A stretch of DNA of 64,000 bases from CAVOXO01 sp963700425 (GCA_963700425.1 CAVOXO010000002.1:375558-439557); one strand, 5' to 3'; numbered from the stretch's first letter, positions 53,303 to 62,046 are shown. Program-made: numbers and translations. The notes: generated from the sequence alone by a model not told the origin.

Positions 53303-54220
53303 GTGGACATCGTTTCGGGCGAACAGCTCCGGATGCCTGCCATCCGCTCGTTTCACCACGCGGAGTACCCGACCGATGTGCTGCTCGACGCGAAGGGCGA
53401 CACGTCGGTCTCGGTGTGCCTGCCCGCCCGCAACGAGGCCGCCACCATCGGCGACATCGTCACCATCCTGCGCGACGAGATACACCTCAACGGGGTGGCC
53501 GACGAGATCCTCGTCATCGACGACCATTCCACCGACCGCACCGCGGCCGTGGCCCGGGCGGCCGGTGCCCGCGTCGTCTCCGCGGCCGACATCCTTCCCG
53601 AGCACGGGCGCGGCCACGGCAAGGGAGAAGTCCTCTGGAAGTCGCTCTTCGTGGCCCACGGTGACGTCATCGTCTGGTGTGACGCCGACATCTCCCCTTT
53701 CAGCTCCCGCTTCGTCCGCGGCGTTCTGGGTCCCCTTCTCTGCGACGACGCCTGGTTCGCCAAGGGGCACTACCAGCGACACGAGCGAGACGGCGAGGGT
53801 GGCGGACGGGTCACCGAGCTCGTGGCCCGACCCACGCTGTCGATGTTCTTCCCCGAGTTGTCCGGGTTCCACCAGCCGCTGTCGGGTGAGTACGGCGGGC
53901 GGCGCGACGTACTGGAACAGGTTCCCTTCGTCTGTGGCTACGGGGTTGACATCGGACTGCTCATCGACCTCTCGACCCGCTTCGGAACCGACGGAATGGC
54001 CCAGGTCGATCTCGACGTACGCCATCACCGCAACCGCCCCCTCGAGCAGTTGTCGCCTCAGGCCACTGCGGTCGCCCAGACGGTCATCCGTAGAGCACAT
54101 CCCCAACTGCTCGACGATGTCACGATCCTGCGCCGCCCCGACAGCGCCGACACGGCGGTCACGTTCGAAGAGCGACCACCCATGAACGAGGTCGCCACCT
54201 ACACGGTCCGCTCGGCCTGA
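53303..54220 (+). CDS. gpgS: Glucosyl-3-phosphoglycerate synthase
   Basis: GT81-type enzyme that joins glucose from a nucleotide sugar to 3-phosphoglycerate, the first step to glucosylglycerate and, in mycobacteria, methylglucose lipopolysaccharide. The 305-residue product has VSVCLPARNEAATIGDIVTI, ILVIDDHSTDRTAAVARAAG, the metal-binding DADI in DVIVWCDADISPF, GHGKGEVLW and QPLSGEYGGRRDVLEQVPFV. Start GTG 53303. Alone here; the phosphatase partner is not in the window. Confidence 0.9.
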   Translation: MDIVSGEQLRMPAIRSFHHAEYPTDVLLDAKGDTSVSVCLPARNEAATIGDIVTILRDEIHLNGVADEILVIDDHSTDRTAAVARAAGARVVSAADILPEHGRGHGKGEVLWKSLFVAHGDVIVWCDADISPFSSRFVRGVLGPLLCDDAWFAKGHYQRHERDGEGGGRVTELVARPTLSMFFPELSGFHQPLSGEYGGRRDVLEQVPFVCGYGVDIGLLIDLSTRFGTDGMAQVDLDVRHHRNRPLEQLSPQATAVAQTVIRRAHPQLLDDVTILRRPDSADTAVTFEERPPMNEVATYTVRSA

Positions 54221-54239
54221 GCGACTCGCCGCAGGCGGC

Positions 54240-55151
54240 TCACGTCGAACGTTCGCCGCGTGTCTCGGCCGGCCGTTGCCATTTCAGGGCCGGGTCGAGT
54301 TCGATGAAGCGGTCGACCTCCGAACGGCTCGAAAGGGCATCGGCCACGATCAGGTAGTCCCTGACCGCCGCGACGTCGTGCACCCGGAAGATCAGGCCCG
54401 GGTGATGACAGACCGATCCGAAGGCCGCCAGCGTTCCCGCCAGGCGATCTCGGGGCGCGGTCGCGGTCAGGGCGCCGATGAAGTCCTTGCGTGAGAGCGC
54501 CAACAACACGGGGCGACCCAACGCCACGATCCGGTCGAACGACCGCATCACCTCGATGGTCTGAAAGGCGGTCTTGGCGAAGTCGGGACCGGGATCGACG
54601 ACGATGGACTCCTCGTCGAGGCCGGCGTCGACGGCCACGGCCATCTTCTCCTCGAGATAGGAGACGACGTCGTCGACGACGTCGTCGTAGAAGTCGGGGT
54701 CGCGGAGCTTCACCTTGGGTGGGGTCCGGTTGTGCATGATCACCAGCGACGCCCCCGCGTCGGCACACATGCCGGCGATCTCGGGGTGGAGCAGACCGCT
54801 GACGTCGTTGATGATCGACCCGCCCGCGGCCAGGCCGGCCTCGACCACCGCCGGCCGGTAGGTGTCGACCGACACCAACGCGTCATCGCCTGCCAGCGCA
54901 TCGATGACGGGAACCACGCGGGCGATCTCCTCGGCGGCATCGATCTCGGGGACCCCGGTGATGCCCGACTGGCCTCCGACGTCGAGAAGGGTCGCACCGT
55001 CCGCGATCAGCCGCCGTCCGAACGCCACCCGATCCTCGACGGTCTCGTGGTCGCCACCGTCGGAGAACGAGTCGGGGCTGGCATTGACGATCCCCATCAG
55101 CCACGGGCGGTCGACGTCGACCGCGACACCGCGAATCCTCAGCAGCGTCAC
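54240..55151 (-). CDS. folP: Dihydropteroate synthase
   Basis: Condenses p-aminobenzoate with dihydropterin pyrophosphate in folate synthesis. The 303-residue TIM barrel shows LMGIVNASPDSFSDGGDHET, GATLLDVGGQSG, INDVSGLLHPEIAGMCADAG, VDPGPDFAKTAFQTIEVM and LALSRKDFIGAL. A typical 'ESTRPG' loop is changed to GGQSGITG, and the protein is about 20 residues longer than usual, so it may be a FolP2-like paralogue. GTG 55151 overlaps the stop of the upstream amidase gene. Confidence 0.88.
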   Translation of the reverse strand: MTLLRIRGVAVDVDRPWLMGIVNASPDSFSDGGDHETVEDRVAFGRRLIADGATLLDVGGQSGITGVPEIDAAEEIARVVPVIDALAGDDALVSVDTYRPAVVEAGLAAGGSIINDVSGLLHPEIAGMCADAGASLVIMHNRTPPKVKLRDPDFYDDVVDDVVSYLEEKMAVAVDAGLDEESIVVDPGPDFAKTAFQTIEVMRSFDRIVALGRPVLLALSRKDFIGALTATAPRDRLAGTLAAFGSVCHHPGLIFRVHDVAAVRDYLIVADALSSRSEVDRFIELDPALKWQRPAETRGERST

Positions 55152-56617
55152 CCTGCCCAGATCCCCGGGTGACGATCCGACCAGGGATCCGCGACTTCGA
55201 GCTGGGCGGCAATGTCGACCAGCAGGTCCTCGCGACCGATGGCCGCCACGAGCTGGACCCCGATGGGAAGGCCGTCGCTCGACATCCCCAGCGGAATCGA
55301 GATCGCCGGCTGACCGGTGACGTTGAAGGGAGCGACGAACCCGACGAGCGAAGCGCTGCGCATCACACCGGCGAGCGGTTCCTCGTGGGTGGACACGAAC
55401 TGGCCGAGAGTCGGCGGCGGCTCGGGAATGGTGGGAGTCAGGAGGAGATCGAAGCCGTCGGGGGCGTCGGGCGTCGACCACCACGTCTCGACGGTCCGCG
55501 CCAGTCCCCGCAGCCGGTCCAGCGCCGAGAAGTAGTCGACTCCCGACACGCTGCGGCCCAGCTCGGCGATCGCCCAGGTCCCCGGCTCGACGCCGCTCGC
55601 CGTCACCGTCTGGCCGGTCAGGGCGCCGAGGTGGTCGAGTTCCGCCGCCACCCACACCGGATAGACGACGAAGAAGTCCGCGCTCAGCGCGGCGTGGGCA
55701 TCGGCATCGGAGACCGCTTCGGGGGCCGACTCCTCGACCCGGTGTCCCATCCCGGCCAGCACGTCGGCGGCGTGGCGGACGACCGCGTCCACGTCGGGGT
55801 GCACAGTCGACCCGTCGGGTGGCCGCAGCGCCATCCCGATGCGGAGTCCACTGCGGCCGGCACCGACCTCATCGGCGAAGGGCCGTGACGGTGTGGCGAC
55901 TCCATAGGGGTCGCCCGCCCTCGGCCCCGACATCAGATCGAGGATCGCGGCGGTGTCGGCCACCGACCGGGTCACCGCGAGCCGACACACGAGCCCCGCC
56001 CAGGCCTCGGTCTCCGCGGGCCCGATCGAGACCCGCGCCCTCGACGGCTTGAGCCCCACCAGCCCGCACTCACTGGCCGGGACACGGATCGACCCGCCCC
56101 CGTCGCCGGCGTGGCCGATCGGCACGATGCCCGCCGCCACGGCAGCCGCGGAACCGCCGCTCGACCCGCCGGTGGAGTGGGCTGTGTTCCATGGATTGCG
56201 GCTCGGACCGTGGGCGACCGGCTCGGTGGTCGTCACCAGGCCGAGTTCAGGCGTGTTGGTCTTGCCGATGATGACGAAACCGGCGTCGATGAGCCTCTGG
56301 AACATCCAACTCGTCTCGGTGGCGACGTAGCCGGCGTCACGGAGATGGATCGTCCCTCCGTGGTACGGCTCGCCGGCGAGGGTTCCGTCGAGGTCCTTGA
56401 CCACCATCGGCACCCCGGCGAACGGCAGGCCGGGGTCGATCGATCGGGCCTCCGCCAGGGCGCTCTCATAGCGGGGATGGATGATCGACCCGAGCTCGGG
56501 ATCGAGTCGCTGGGCGGCGTCGACCGCAGCAGCAACCAACTCGGCGGGGCTCACTTCGCCCGATCGAACCGCCTCGGCCTGGCCATGGGCATCGCGCCCC
56601 AACACATCACTGGTCAT
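55148..56617 (-). CDS. Amidase (amidase signature family)
   Basis: A 489-residue Ser-cisSer-Lys amidase. Catalytic Lys in PMVVKDLDGTLAG; signature HSTGGSSGGSAAAVAAGIVP and GHAGDGGGSIRVPASECGLV carry the two serines. The C-terminal part ends NVTGQPAISIPLGMSSDGLP and VQLVAAIGREDLL. No gatB/gatC nearby and the sequence is not GatA-like in length context, so it is a general amidase. It overlaps folP downstream and the glycerate kinase gene upstream (4 bp each). Confidence 0.9.
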   Translation of the reverse strand: MTSDVLGRDAHGQAEAVRSGEVSPAELVAAAVDAAQRLDPELGSIIHPRYESALAEARSIDPGLPFAGVPMVVKDLDGTLAGEPYHGGTIHLRDAGYVATETSWMFQRLIDAGFVIIGKTNTPELGLVTTTEPVAHGPSRNPWNTAHSTGGSSGGSAAAVAAGIVPIGHAGDGGGSIRVPASECGLVGLKPSRARVSIGPAETEAWAGLVCRLAVTRSVADTAAILDLMSGPRAGDPYGVATPSRPFADEVGAGRSGLRIGMALRPPDGSTVHPDVDAVVRHAADVLAGMGHRVEESAPEAVSDADAHAALSADFFVVYPVWVAAELDHLGALTGQTVTASGVEPGTWAIAELGRSVSGVDYFSALDRLRGLARTVETWWSTPDAPDGFDLLLTPTIPEPPPTLGQFVSTHEEPLAGVMRSASLVGFVAPFNVTGQPAISIPLGMSSDGLPIGVQLVAAIGREDLLVDIAAQLEVADPWSDRHPGIWAG

Positions 56618-57609
56618 GGCGTGATCCTATGGCTCGACACCCACTCGGCCACCGCTCGTCGGGCCGATTTCGCGGTGTCGCCGAACGACTTCTCCTGTCC
56701 GAACCGGGCACTGAGTGACACGACGTCGTCGCGCCGATCGAGGTCGTCGTACACCGCGCCGGCGACGATCAGCAGGGGAACCCCCGCTTCGCCACACATC
56801 TCCGCCACGCCGCCGACGACCTTGCCGTCGAAGCTCTCGGCGTCGACGAAGCCTTCGCCGGTGACCACCAGATCGGCGGCCTCGACGGCAGCGAAGAGCT
56901 CGACATGGTCGGCGACGACCTCGAAGCCCGATTCGAGCGTGGCGCCCATCGCCGCGAGGCCGCCGGCCAGTCCTCCCGCCGCACCCCCACCCTCGAGCTC
57001 ACTGACGTCGATGCCGTAGTTGTCTCGGTAGGTGTCGATCAGGCTCGTGAGGCGACGCCGCAACAACTCCACCTGCGCCGGGCTGGCGCCCTTCTGGGGG
57101 CCGAAGACCTCCGCGGCCGACACGAAATCGATGCGCACATCGCACGCGACCCGGAGCCGCACGCCGGACAACCGTGCGGGGTAGAGAGCACGCAGTGCGC
57201 CGAAACCACCGTCGGTGGTGGCCGATCCCCCGACGCCGATGACGACCTCACGCGCGCCGGACTCGAGCGCGGCCACGATCAACTCGCCCGTTCCGTAGGT
57301 CGAGGCCGCCACCGCGTCGTTTCCCTCTGAGCCGCCGACGAGAGTCAGCCCGCTCGCCGTCGACATCTCGATGACCGCCCGGCGACCCTCGAGCCGCCAG
57401 CCTGCCTCGACGGGATCACCCAGGGGACCCGATACGACGTTGGTGCGATTCGCTCCACCGAAGGCCTCGAGAAACCCTTCTCCCCCGTCGGAGAGGGGGA
57501 TGACCGTCGGGCGATGCCCAGCGTCGCGAACTCCCGCCGCCATCGCCTCACCGACCTCGTGCGCGGTGGCAGTGCCGCGGAACTTGTCGGGCGCAACGAC
57601 GACTCGCAC
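56614..57609 (-). CDS. Glycerate kinase
   Basis: A 331-residue glycerate 2-kinase (GlxK/GarK type), which phosphorylates D-glycerate. Diagnostic blocks: MRVVVAPDKFRGTATAHEVG, VIPLSDGGEGFLEAFGG, VIGVGGSATTDGGFGALRAL, GGGAAGGLAGGLAAMGATLE and DLVVTGEGFVDAESFDGKVV. The start is GTG 57609, 7 nt after a TAGCCT box. First gene of a three-gene overlapping set with the amidase and folP. Confidence 0.93.
   Translation of the reverse strand: MRVVVAPDKFRGTATAHEVGEAMAAGVRDAGHRPTVIPLSDGGEGFLEAFGGANRTNVVSGPLGDPVEAGWRLEGRRAVIEMSTASGLTLVGGSEGNDAVAASTYGTGELIVAALESGAREVVIGVGGSATTDGGFGALRALYPARLSGVRLRVACDVRIDFVSAAEVFGPQKGASPAQVELLRRRLTSLIDTYRDNYGIDVSELEGGGAAGGLAGGLAAMGATLESGFEVVADHVELFAAVEAADLVVTGEGFVDAESFDGKVVGGVAEMCGEAGVPLLIVAGAVYDDLDRRDDVVSLSARFGQEKSFGDTAKSARRAVAEWVSSHRITP
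56624..56629 (-). promoter_or_regulatory. Internal -10 box (TAGGAT) before the amidase gene
   Basis: TAGGAT on the minus strand ends 6 nt before ATG 56617 and lies inside the last codons of the glycerate kinase gene; possible secondary promoter. Confidence 0.3.
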
Positions 57610-57616
57610 GTCCGAC

Positions 57617-57622
57617 AGGCTA
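57617..57622 (-). promoter_or_regulatory. -10 box (TAGCCT) of the glycerate kinase operon
   Basis: TAGCCT on the minus strand ends 7 nt before GTG 57609; leaderless start predicted. Confidence 0.4.
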
Positions 57623-57701
57623 GAAGGCCGGCGACACCTCTCCGTCAGGGTCGTTGCCCTCGACCCGACGCCACCCGTCGGTGGTGACCGTACCCCGCGG
57701 G

Positions 57702-58310
57702 TCAGCCGTCGGCGGGGGCCACGGTCGTCGATGCGTTCGCCGCCTTGACCACGTCGGGTCTGAAGTCCGAACCCAACAGCACGATGATCTTGGCCGTGCC
57801 CAGCTCACTGTTCGTGAGAGGAACAGGATCGGGCATCGGGGCCAGCCGATCGATGCTGAGCTTCAACAGGTCGGTCACGAACGCGGCGTCGACGTCGGAT
57901 CCCGGAACGAAGTACACCTGCGTGGTGGCCGATGACGTGCCGTCGACCGCCTTGACGTTGGTGTAGCCACCCGACCCGAGGATGTCCGCGGTCTCACTGG
58001 CGAGCCCCGACACTCCTGCGCCGTTGGCGGCGATGATCTCCACCTCGGCGGGTGGCGTGGTGTCGGGGGCGACGGTGGTCGTCGGTTCCCCACCGGGGCT
58101 CTGGTCGTCCGTCACCGCCTCGACGTCGTCGGCCGGGACGTCATCGGAAGCGGAGGTACCACCGCCACCGGCCACGAAGAGCAGCAGGCCGATGAAGGCT
58201 GCCGCCCCCACGAGGATGGCGCCCAACCTCGGGTTGTTCTTCGGGGTCTCGGGCCGTCGGGGCCGCCGCCGCGGGCGGTCGGTGCTCCGGGGAGGCTCTT
58301 CGGTGGACAT
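57702..58310 (-). CDS. Membrane-anchored LytR_C domain protein
   Basis: A 202-residue protein with a basic, Pro/Arg-rich cytosolic N-terminus, one membrane helix (LGAILVGAAAFIGLLLFVAG) and a Thr/Pro/Asp-rich spacer. It ends in a LytR_C domain (AEVEIIAANGAGVSGLASET, ADILGSGGYTNVKAVDG, KIIVLLGSDFRPDVV). The domain is usually attached to cell-wall LytR-CpsA-Psr enzymes; here it stands alone, outside the membrane. AGAGGAG lies 5 nt before ATG 58310. Confidence 0.85.
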   Translation of the reverse strand: MSTEEPPRSTDRPRRRPRRPETPKNNPRLGAILVGAAAFIGLLLFVAGGGGTSASDDVPADDVEAVTDDQSPGGEPTTTVAPDTTPPAEVEIIAANGAGVSGLASETADILGSGGYTNVKAVDGTSSATTQVYFVPGSDVDAAFVTDLLKLSIDRLAPMPDPVPLTNSELGTAKIIVLLGSDFRPDVVKAANASTTVAPADG

Positions 58311-58330
58311 CTCGACTCCTCTGCCGTGGT

Positions 58331-58348
58331 TGCGATAGCGCTATCGCA
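58331..58348. promoter_or_regulatory. 18-bp perfect palindrome between divergent genes
   Basis: TGCGATAGCGCTATCGCA is a perfect inverted repeat 21 bp upstream of the LytR_C start and about 155 bp before the LLM gene. Likely a dimeric regulator's operator for one or both genes. Confidence 0.55.
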
Positions 58349-58502
58349 CCTGCCAACGACACCATTCGGCGGTCGGCCAACCCTAGCGCCGAGTCGACAC
58401 CCGTTTCGGGGCCCCACAGCCGATCCGGCGTCGTTCCGACGTCGACGGCCGCGCCGAAGCGACCGCTTGACAACGCCCCACCCCGGGCAGTGGTGTGGCC
58501 CG

Positions 58503-59516
58503 GTGCACGTCTCGATGACCGTTCCCACCGACGACCTCACCGTGACACGATCGATCTACCGCGAACTCGAGGATCTCGGCTACGACCGTGCCTTCTCCTT
58601 CGAGGCCAGGCACGATCCTTTTCTCCCGCTGGCCGTGGCCGCGGAGCACACGACGCGAATCCAGTTGGGGACTGCCCTCGCCATCGGCTTCGCCCGCACA
58701 CCGATGACCCTCGCCAACGCCGGCTGGGATCTGCAGACCCTCACCGACGGCCGCTTCGTTCTCGGCATCGGCTCCCAGATCCGTCCCCACATCGAGCAAC
58801 GCTTCTCGATGCCGTGGTCGCGACCGGTGGCCCGACTACGCGAGATGGTTCTCGGTATCCGGGCCATCTGGGACACCTGGCAGAACGGCGTACCCCTCGC
58901 CTTCGACGGTGAGTTCTACACCCACACCCGGATGGTCCCGGCATTCGACCCGGGGCCCAACGCCTTCGGAGCACCCCGGATCCTGACCGGCGGATTCGGA
59001 CCGCAGATGACGGCGGTGGCGGGCGAGGTGGCCGACGGCTTCCTCGTCCATCCGGTCAACACCCGACGGTCGCTGCTCGAGCTCACCCTCCCCGCTCTCG
59101 CCGAAGGCGCTGCCCGTTCGGGACGGTCGGTCGACGAGGTCGAGGTGGTGTGCGTGACGATCGTCGTGACCGGTCGCGATGATGCCCAGATGGTTCAGAG
59201 CCGCGAGGCCGTCCGCCGACAGCTCGCCTTCTACGGAACGACTCCCGCGTATCAGCCTGTTTTCGAGCTCCACGGATACGGCGACCTCCACCCCGAACTC
59301 GGTCGACTCGCCCGAGCCGACCGGTGGGACGACATGGCCGTGCTCATCGACGACGAGTTGATCGAGACCGTTGCCGTCGTGGGAGAGCCCCACGAGATCG
59401 CGGCGAAGGTGCGGCATCGGCTCGAGGGGATCTCGTCGTCGGTGAGCCTGGTGAACAACCGGGCCCCCGATCCCGAACACTTGGCCGAGGTCGTCTCGGA
59501 CCTGCATTCCGGCTGA
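58503..59516 (+). CDS. LLM class F420-dependent oxidoreductase
   Basis: A 337-residue luciferase-like oxidoreductase, complete. N-terminal VHVSMTVPTDDLTVTRSIYR, then GYDRAFSFEARHDPFLPLAV, TRIQLGTALAIGFARTPMTL, GRFVLGIGSQIRPHIEQRFS and GAPRILTGGFGPQMTAVAGE with VADGFLVHP. This resembles the TIGR03617-type F420 subfamily. GTG 58503 was chosen as the typical N-terminus; the frame is open about 180 bases upstream without similarity. Substrate unknown. Confidence 0.88.
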   Translation: MHVSMTVPTDDLTVTRSIYRELEDLGYDRAFSFEARHDPFLPLAVAAEHTTRIQLGTALAIGFARTPMTLANAGWDLQTLTDGRFVLGIGSQIRPHIEQRFSMPWSRPVARLREMVLGIRAIWDTWQNGVPLAFDGEFYTHTRMVPAFDPGPNAFGAPRILTGGFGPQMTAVAGEVADGFLVHPVNTRRSLLELTLPALAEGAARSGRSVDEVEVVCVTIVVTGRDDAQMVQSREAVRRQLAFYGTTPAYQPVFELHGYGDLHPELGRLARADRWDDMAVLIDDELIETVAVVGEPHEIAAKVRHRLEGISSSVSLVNNRAPDPEHLAEVVSDLHSG

Positions 59517-59591
59517 CCCACCGACGAGCACATACCCGGGCGCGAACTGGCCGGAGATGTGGTCGACCCGGCTGCGGCCCGTGCGCTCCGT

Positions 59592-60299
59592 TCAGGCCGG
59601 AACGGCGCGCACGACGATGTTGTCCTGGTAGTGCCCGGCTCCGCTGTCGAAGGCACCTCCGCAGGTGATGAGCGTGAGCACGTGCGGGCCGCCCCCGCGG
59701 AAGATTTCGTCGGTGGGCAGCTCGTCCTTGTCGACCTGGAAGCGCTCGGTGACGACGTAGGTGTGAACGGCACCTCGATCATCGGTGACCGAGACATTGC
59801 TGCCGGTCCCGAGCTTGCGGAGGTCGAAGAAGACGCCGCGGGAGCCGTTGTAGTCGACGTGCGCCGCGATCACCGCGGAACCGAAGACCGATCCCACTCT
59901 CGGCCCCGGCCAGTACCAGCCCGCCTCGGACACGCCAGGGATCTCCATGGACCCGTCAGCGTTCAACCCCACCGCCACGACGGGGGCATCCACCCCGAGT
60001 GCAGGGATGCTGAGCCGTTGCGTGCCACGGGACGTCCTCGGAGTCGATCGGGTCGCCGCCGGAGCGGCCGGTGTGGTGGGAGGCGGGACCGTGGTGGTGG
60101 GAGGGGGGGTCGTCGACGTGGTGGTGGACGGCGAGTCGACGGTGGTGGTCGTCGATGTGGACGTCGACATCGCGACGACCGATTGGCCATCGAGGTCGGC
60201 TCGTCGCTCCCCGCTGGAGCCGAGCGACCAGGCCACGCCGATGACGACGAGGATCACGACGGAGAATGTGAGAACGGCTCTGGCTCGTTGGGGAGACAT
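59592..60299 (-). CDS. Class E/F-type sortase
   Basis: Cleaves a sorting motif and links proteins to the cell wall. The 235-residue enzyme has an N-terminal membrane helix (VLTFSVVILVVIGVAWSLG), a Ser/Thr/Pro-rich stalk (residues 44-90) and the sortase barrel. Catalytic His147 (VIAAHVDYN), Cys213 (VLTLITCGGAFD) and Arg231 (DNIVVRAVP) are all present. ATG 60299 follows GGAG at 6 nt. The gene upstream encodes a probable substrate. Confidence 0.92.
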   Translation of the reverse strand: MSPQRARAVLTFSVVILVVIGVAWSLGSSGERRADLDGQSVVAMSTSTSTTTTVDSPSTTTSTTPPPTTTVPPPTTPAAPAATRSTPRTSRGTQRLSIPALGVDAPVVAVGLNADGSMEIPGVSEAGWYWPGPRVGSVFGSAVIAAHVDYNGSRGVFFDLRKLGTGSNVSVTDDRGAVHTYVVTERFQVDKDELPTDEIFRGGGPHVLTLITCGGAFDSGAGHYQDNIVVRAVPA

Positions 60300-60334
60300 C
60301 GTTGCTCCGGAGTGAACGACACGGGACGCACGAA

Positions 60335-60362
60335 ACGGGGGAGGGCTGTCGCCCTCCCCCGT
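60335..60362 (-). terminator. Strong hairpin between fasciclin and sortase genes
   Basis: A perfect 12-bp stem (ACGGGGGAGGGC with its complement, loop TGTC) lies between two genes on the same strand. It probably stops or attenuates the fasciclin transcript before the sortase gene. Confidence 0.75.
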
Positions 60363-60386
60363 CATTGTGCACGGTGTGCGGTCGGG

Positions 60387-61034
60387 TCAGTCCTCGCGGC
60401 GGGCCCGGACGAGGGAGACCGAGGAGGCTCCGATGCCCATGAGGGCGGCGCCGGCGACGAGCGCCAGGAGCACGTTGTTCGAGCCGGTGCTGGCGGCAAC
60501 CCCGGAGTTACCACTGTCCACCGCGGTGGGCGCAGTCGCGGCCGGGGCGGTGATGACGGCATCGATCACGTGGATGACCCCGTTCGTGGCCTGGATGTCG
60601 GTGGTGACGACCTTGGCCCCTCCGACGTAGAGGTCCGAGCCGCGCAACTCAACGGTCACGGGGCCACCGAGGGTCTCGACGGTTCCGCCGGCAGCGGCGA
60701 TCGCCTGCTCGGAACTCACGGCACCCGAGATGACGTGCAGCTTGAGGATGTCGGTCAGTTGACCGGTGGGATCGGCCAGCAGGGTGTCGAGCGTCCCCGC
60801 GGGAAGAGCGGCGAACGCGTCGTTGGTCGGAGCGAACACCGTGAAGGGGCCGGGGCCCGAAAGGGTGTCCACCAGGCCGGCGGCGCTGACGGCGGTGACC
60901 AGAGTGGAGAAGTCGGGATTGCCCTGGGCGATCTCGACGATGTTCTGGGTAGGTGGGTCTTGGGCGCCTGCGGTTGCGGTGCCTCCGAACAACACGGCAG
61001 CTGCTGCAACCGCTGCAATGAGCGTCTTCTTCAT
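60387..61034 (-). CDS. Secreted fasciclin-domain protein with sortase-type anchor
   Basis: A 215-residue surface protein. Signal peptide MKKTLIAAVAAAAVLFGGTA ends AGA-Q. One FAS1 domain follows: NIVEIAQGNPDFSTLVTAVS, FTVFAPTNDAFAALPAGTLD, LTDILKLHVISGAV and TNGVIHVIDAVI. The C-terminus carries AASTG, a membrane helix (VLLALVAGAALMGIGASSVS) and a basic tail RARRED, the layout of a sortase substrate close to the LAXTG motif of class E. GGAGG lies 5 nt before ATG 61034. The sortase gene is next downstream. FAS1 domains mediate adhesion. Confidence 0.9.
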   Translation of the reverse strand: MKKTLIAAVAAAAVLFGGTATAGAQDPPTQNIVEIAQGNPDFSTLVTAVSAAGLVDTLSGPGPFTVFAPTNDAFAALPAGTLDTLLADPTGQLTDILKLHVISGAVSSEQAIAAAGGTVETLGGPVTVELRGSDLYVGGAKVVTTDIQATNGVIHVIDAVITAPAATAPTAVDSGNSGVAASTGSNNVLLALVAGAALMGIGASSVSLVRARRED

Positions 61035-61179
61035 GATTCCTCCAGGTGTGGATGTCACGCCAGCATTTGCTGCACGCTGTTGAGGTAGATACGGCCCGAG
61101 GTGCGGTGGCGGATGCAAACCGTCGGGTTCTTGTCTAGCCGTCCCTCGCGGTTCGGACAATTGAATCGCCGAGACCTGG

Positions 61180-61193
61180 AATATGTCGATATT
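61180..61193. promoter_or_regulatory. Inverted repeat in an AT-rich divergent region
   Basis: AATAT-gtcg-ATATT lies in the 199-bp gap between the divergent fasciclin and deacetylase genes, the most AT-rich patch nearby. It may be an operator or part of a promoter; no clear -35/-10 pair is assigned. Confidence 0.3.
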
Positions 61194-61233
61194 TTTCGTG
61201 CTATTTCAGTGTCTTTGATGGTACCAACGTGAG

Positions 61234-61911
61234 ATGGGAGATGGCTGCGTTCGCCGGCGCCTGGCGGCGGCGCTGATCGTCGTCGTTGCCGGCCTGGTGG
61301 CGACGAGCTGTCGCGTCGCTCACACGATGGTCGAGTCCGATGACGCTCTCGCGGGCGAACCGGTCGTGGCACTCACCTTCGACGACGGCCCGAGTCCCAC
61401 GACGAACGACATCCTCGACGTCCTCGCCCGCTTCGATGTGACAGCGACGTTTTTCATCGTCGGCACCCAGGCCGAGCGCTATCCGTGGATCGTGGCCCGC
61501 ATCGCCATGGAGGGCCATCACATCGCCAACCACACCTGGTCTCACGCGTCATTGACGTCGATGAGCGACGCTCAGATCATCAGCGATATCACCCGCTTGA
61601 ACGACTGGCTCGGGGGCTACGGACTGATGACGAAATGCGTCCGCCCACCGTATGGGGATCGGAACAAGCGGGTGGACGATGCCATCTTCTCCACCGGTAC
61701 CGCGTACTCGATGCTGTGGTCCATCGACACCAACGACTGGAAGGGACACTCGCCCTCTCAGATCACCGACACCGTGATGGGCGGGCTCGAGCCGGGCTCG
61801 GTCGTCCTGATGCACGACGGACCCGGCAGACGGCCCAACACCGTCGCCGCGCTCGAGCAGATGATCCCCCGGATCCGCGAGGCGGGCTTCGGGATCCGAG
61901 CCGCCTGCTGA
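61234..61911 (+). CDS. Polysaccharide deacetylase (NodB domain) lipoprotein
   Basis: A 225-residue CE4 deacetylase with a lipoprotein signal (RRLAAALIVVVAGLVATSC). NodB motifs: VALTFDDGPSPTTNDIL (catalytic Asp, metal-binding Asp), IANHTWSHASLTSM (two metal-binding His), VRPPYGDRN, and LMHDGPGRR near the end. It acts outside the membrane, removing N-acetyl groups from peptidoglycan or another glycan. ATG 61234 is the first start in frame. Confidence 0.92.
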   Translation: MGDGCVRRRLAAALIVVVAGLVATSCRVAHTMVESDDALAGEPVVALTFDDGPSPTTNDILDVLARFDVTATFFIVGTQAERYPWIVARIAMEGHHIANHTWSHASLTSMSDAQIISDITRLNDWLGGYGLMTKCVRPPYGDRNKRVDDAIFSTGTAYSMLWSIDTNDWKGHSPSQITDTVMGGLEPGSVVLMHDGPGRRPNTVAALEQMIPRIREAGFGIRAAC

Positions 61912-62046
61912 TCAACGAGCGTCCGGCCCCGCAGGCGCGTGGGGTGAACCGGTGACCTCTCTGCACGGGCCACCCGGTTTGGTGGAGACTCGTGACCCAG
62001 GACGACTCGTGGTGCGGGTCGCCGCGCGGACCGAGAGGGGCAGAAC

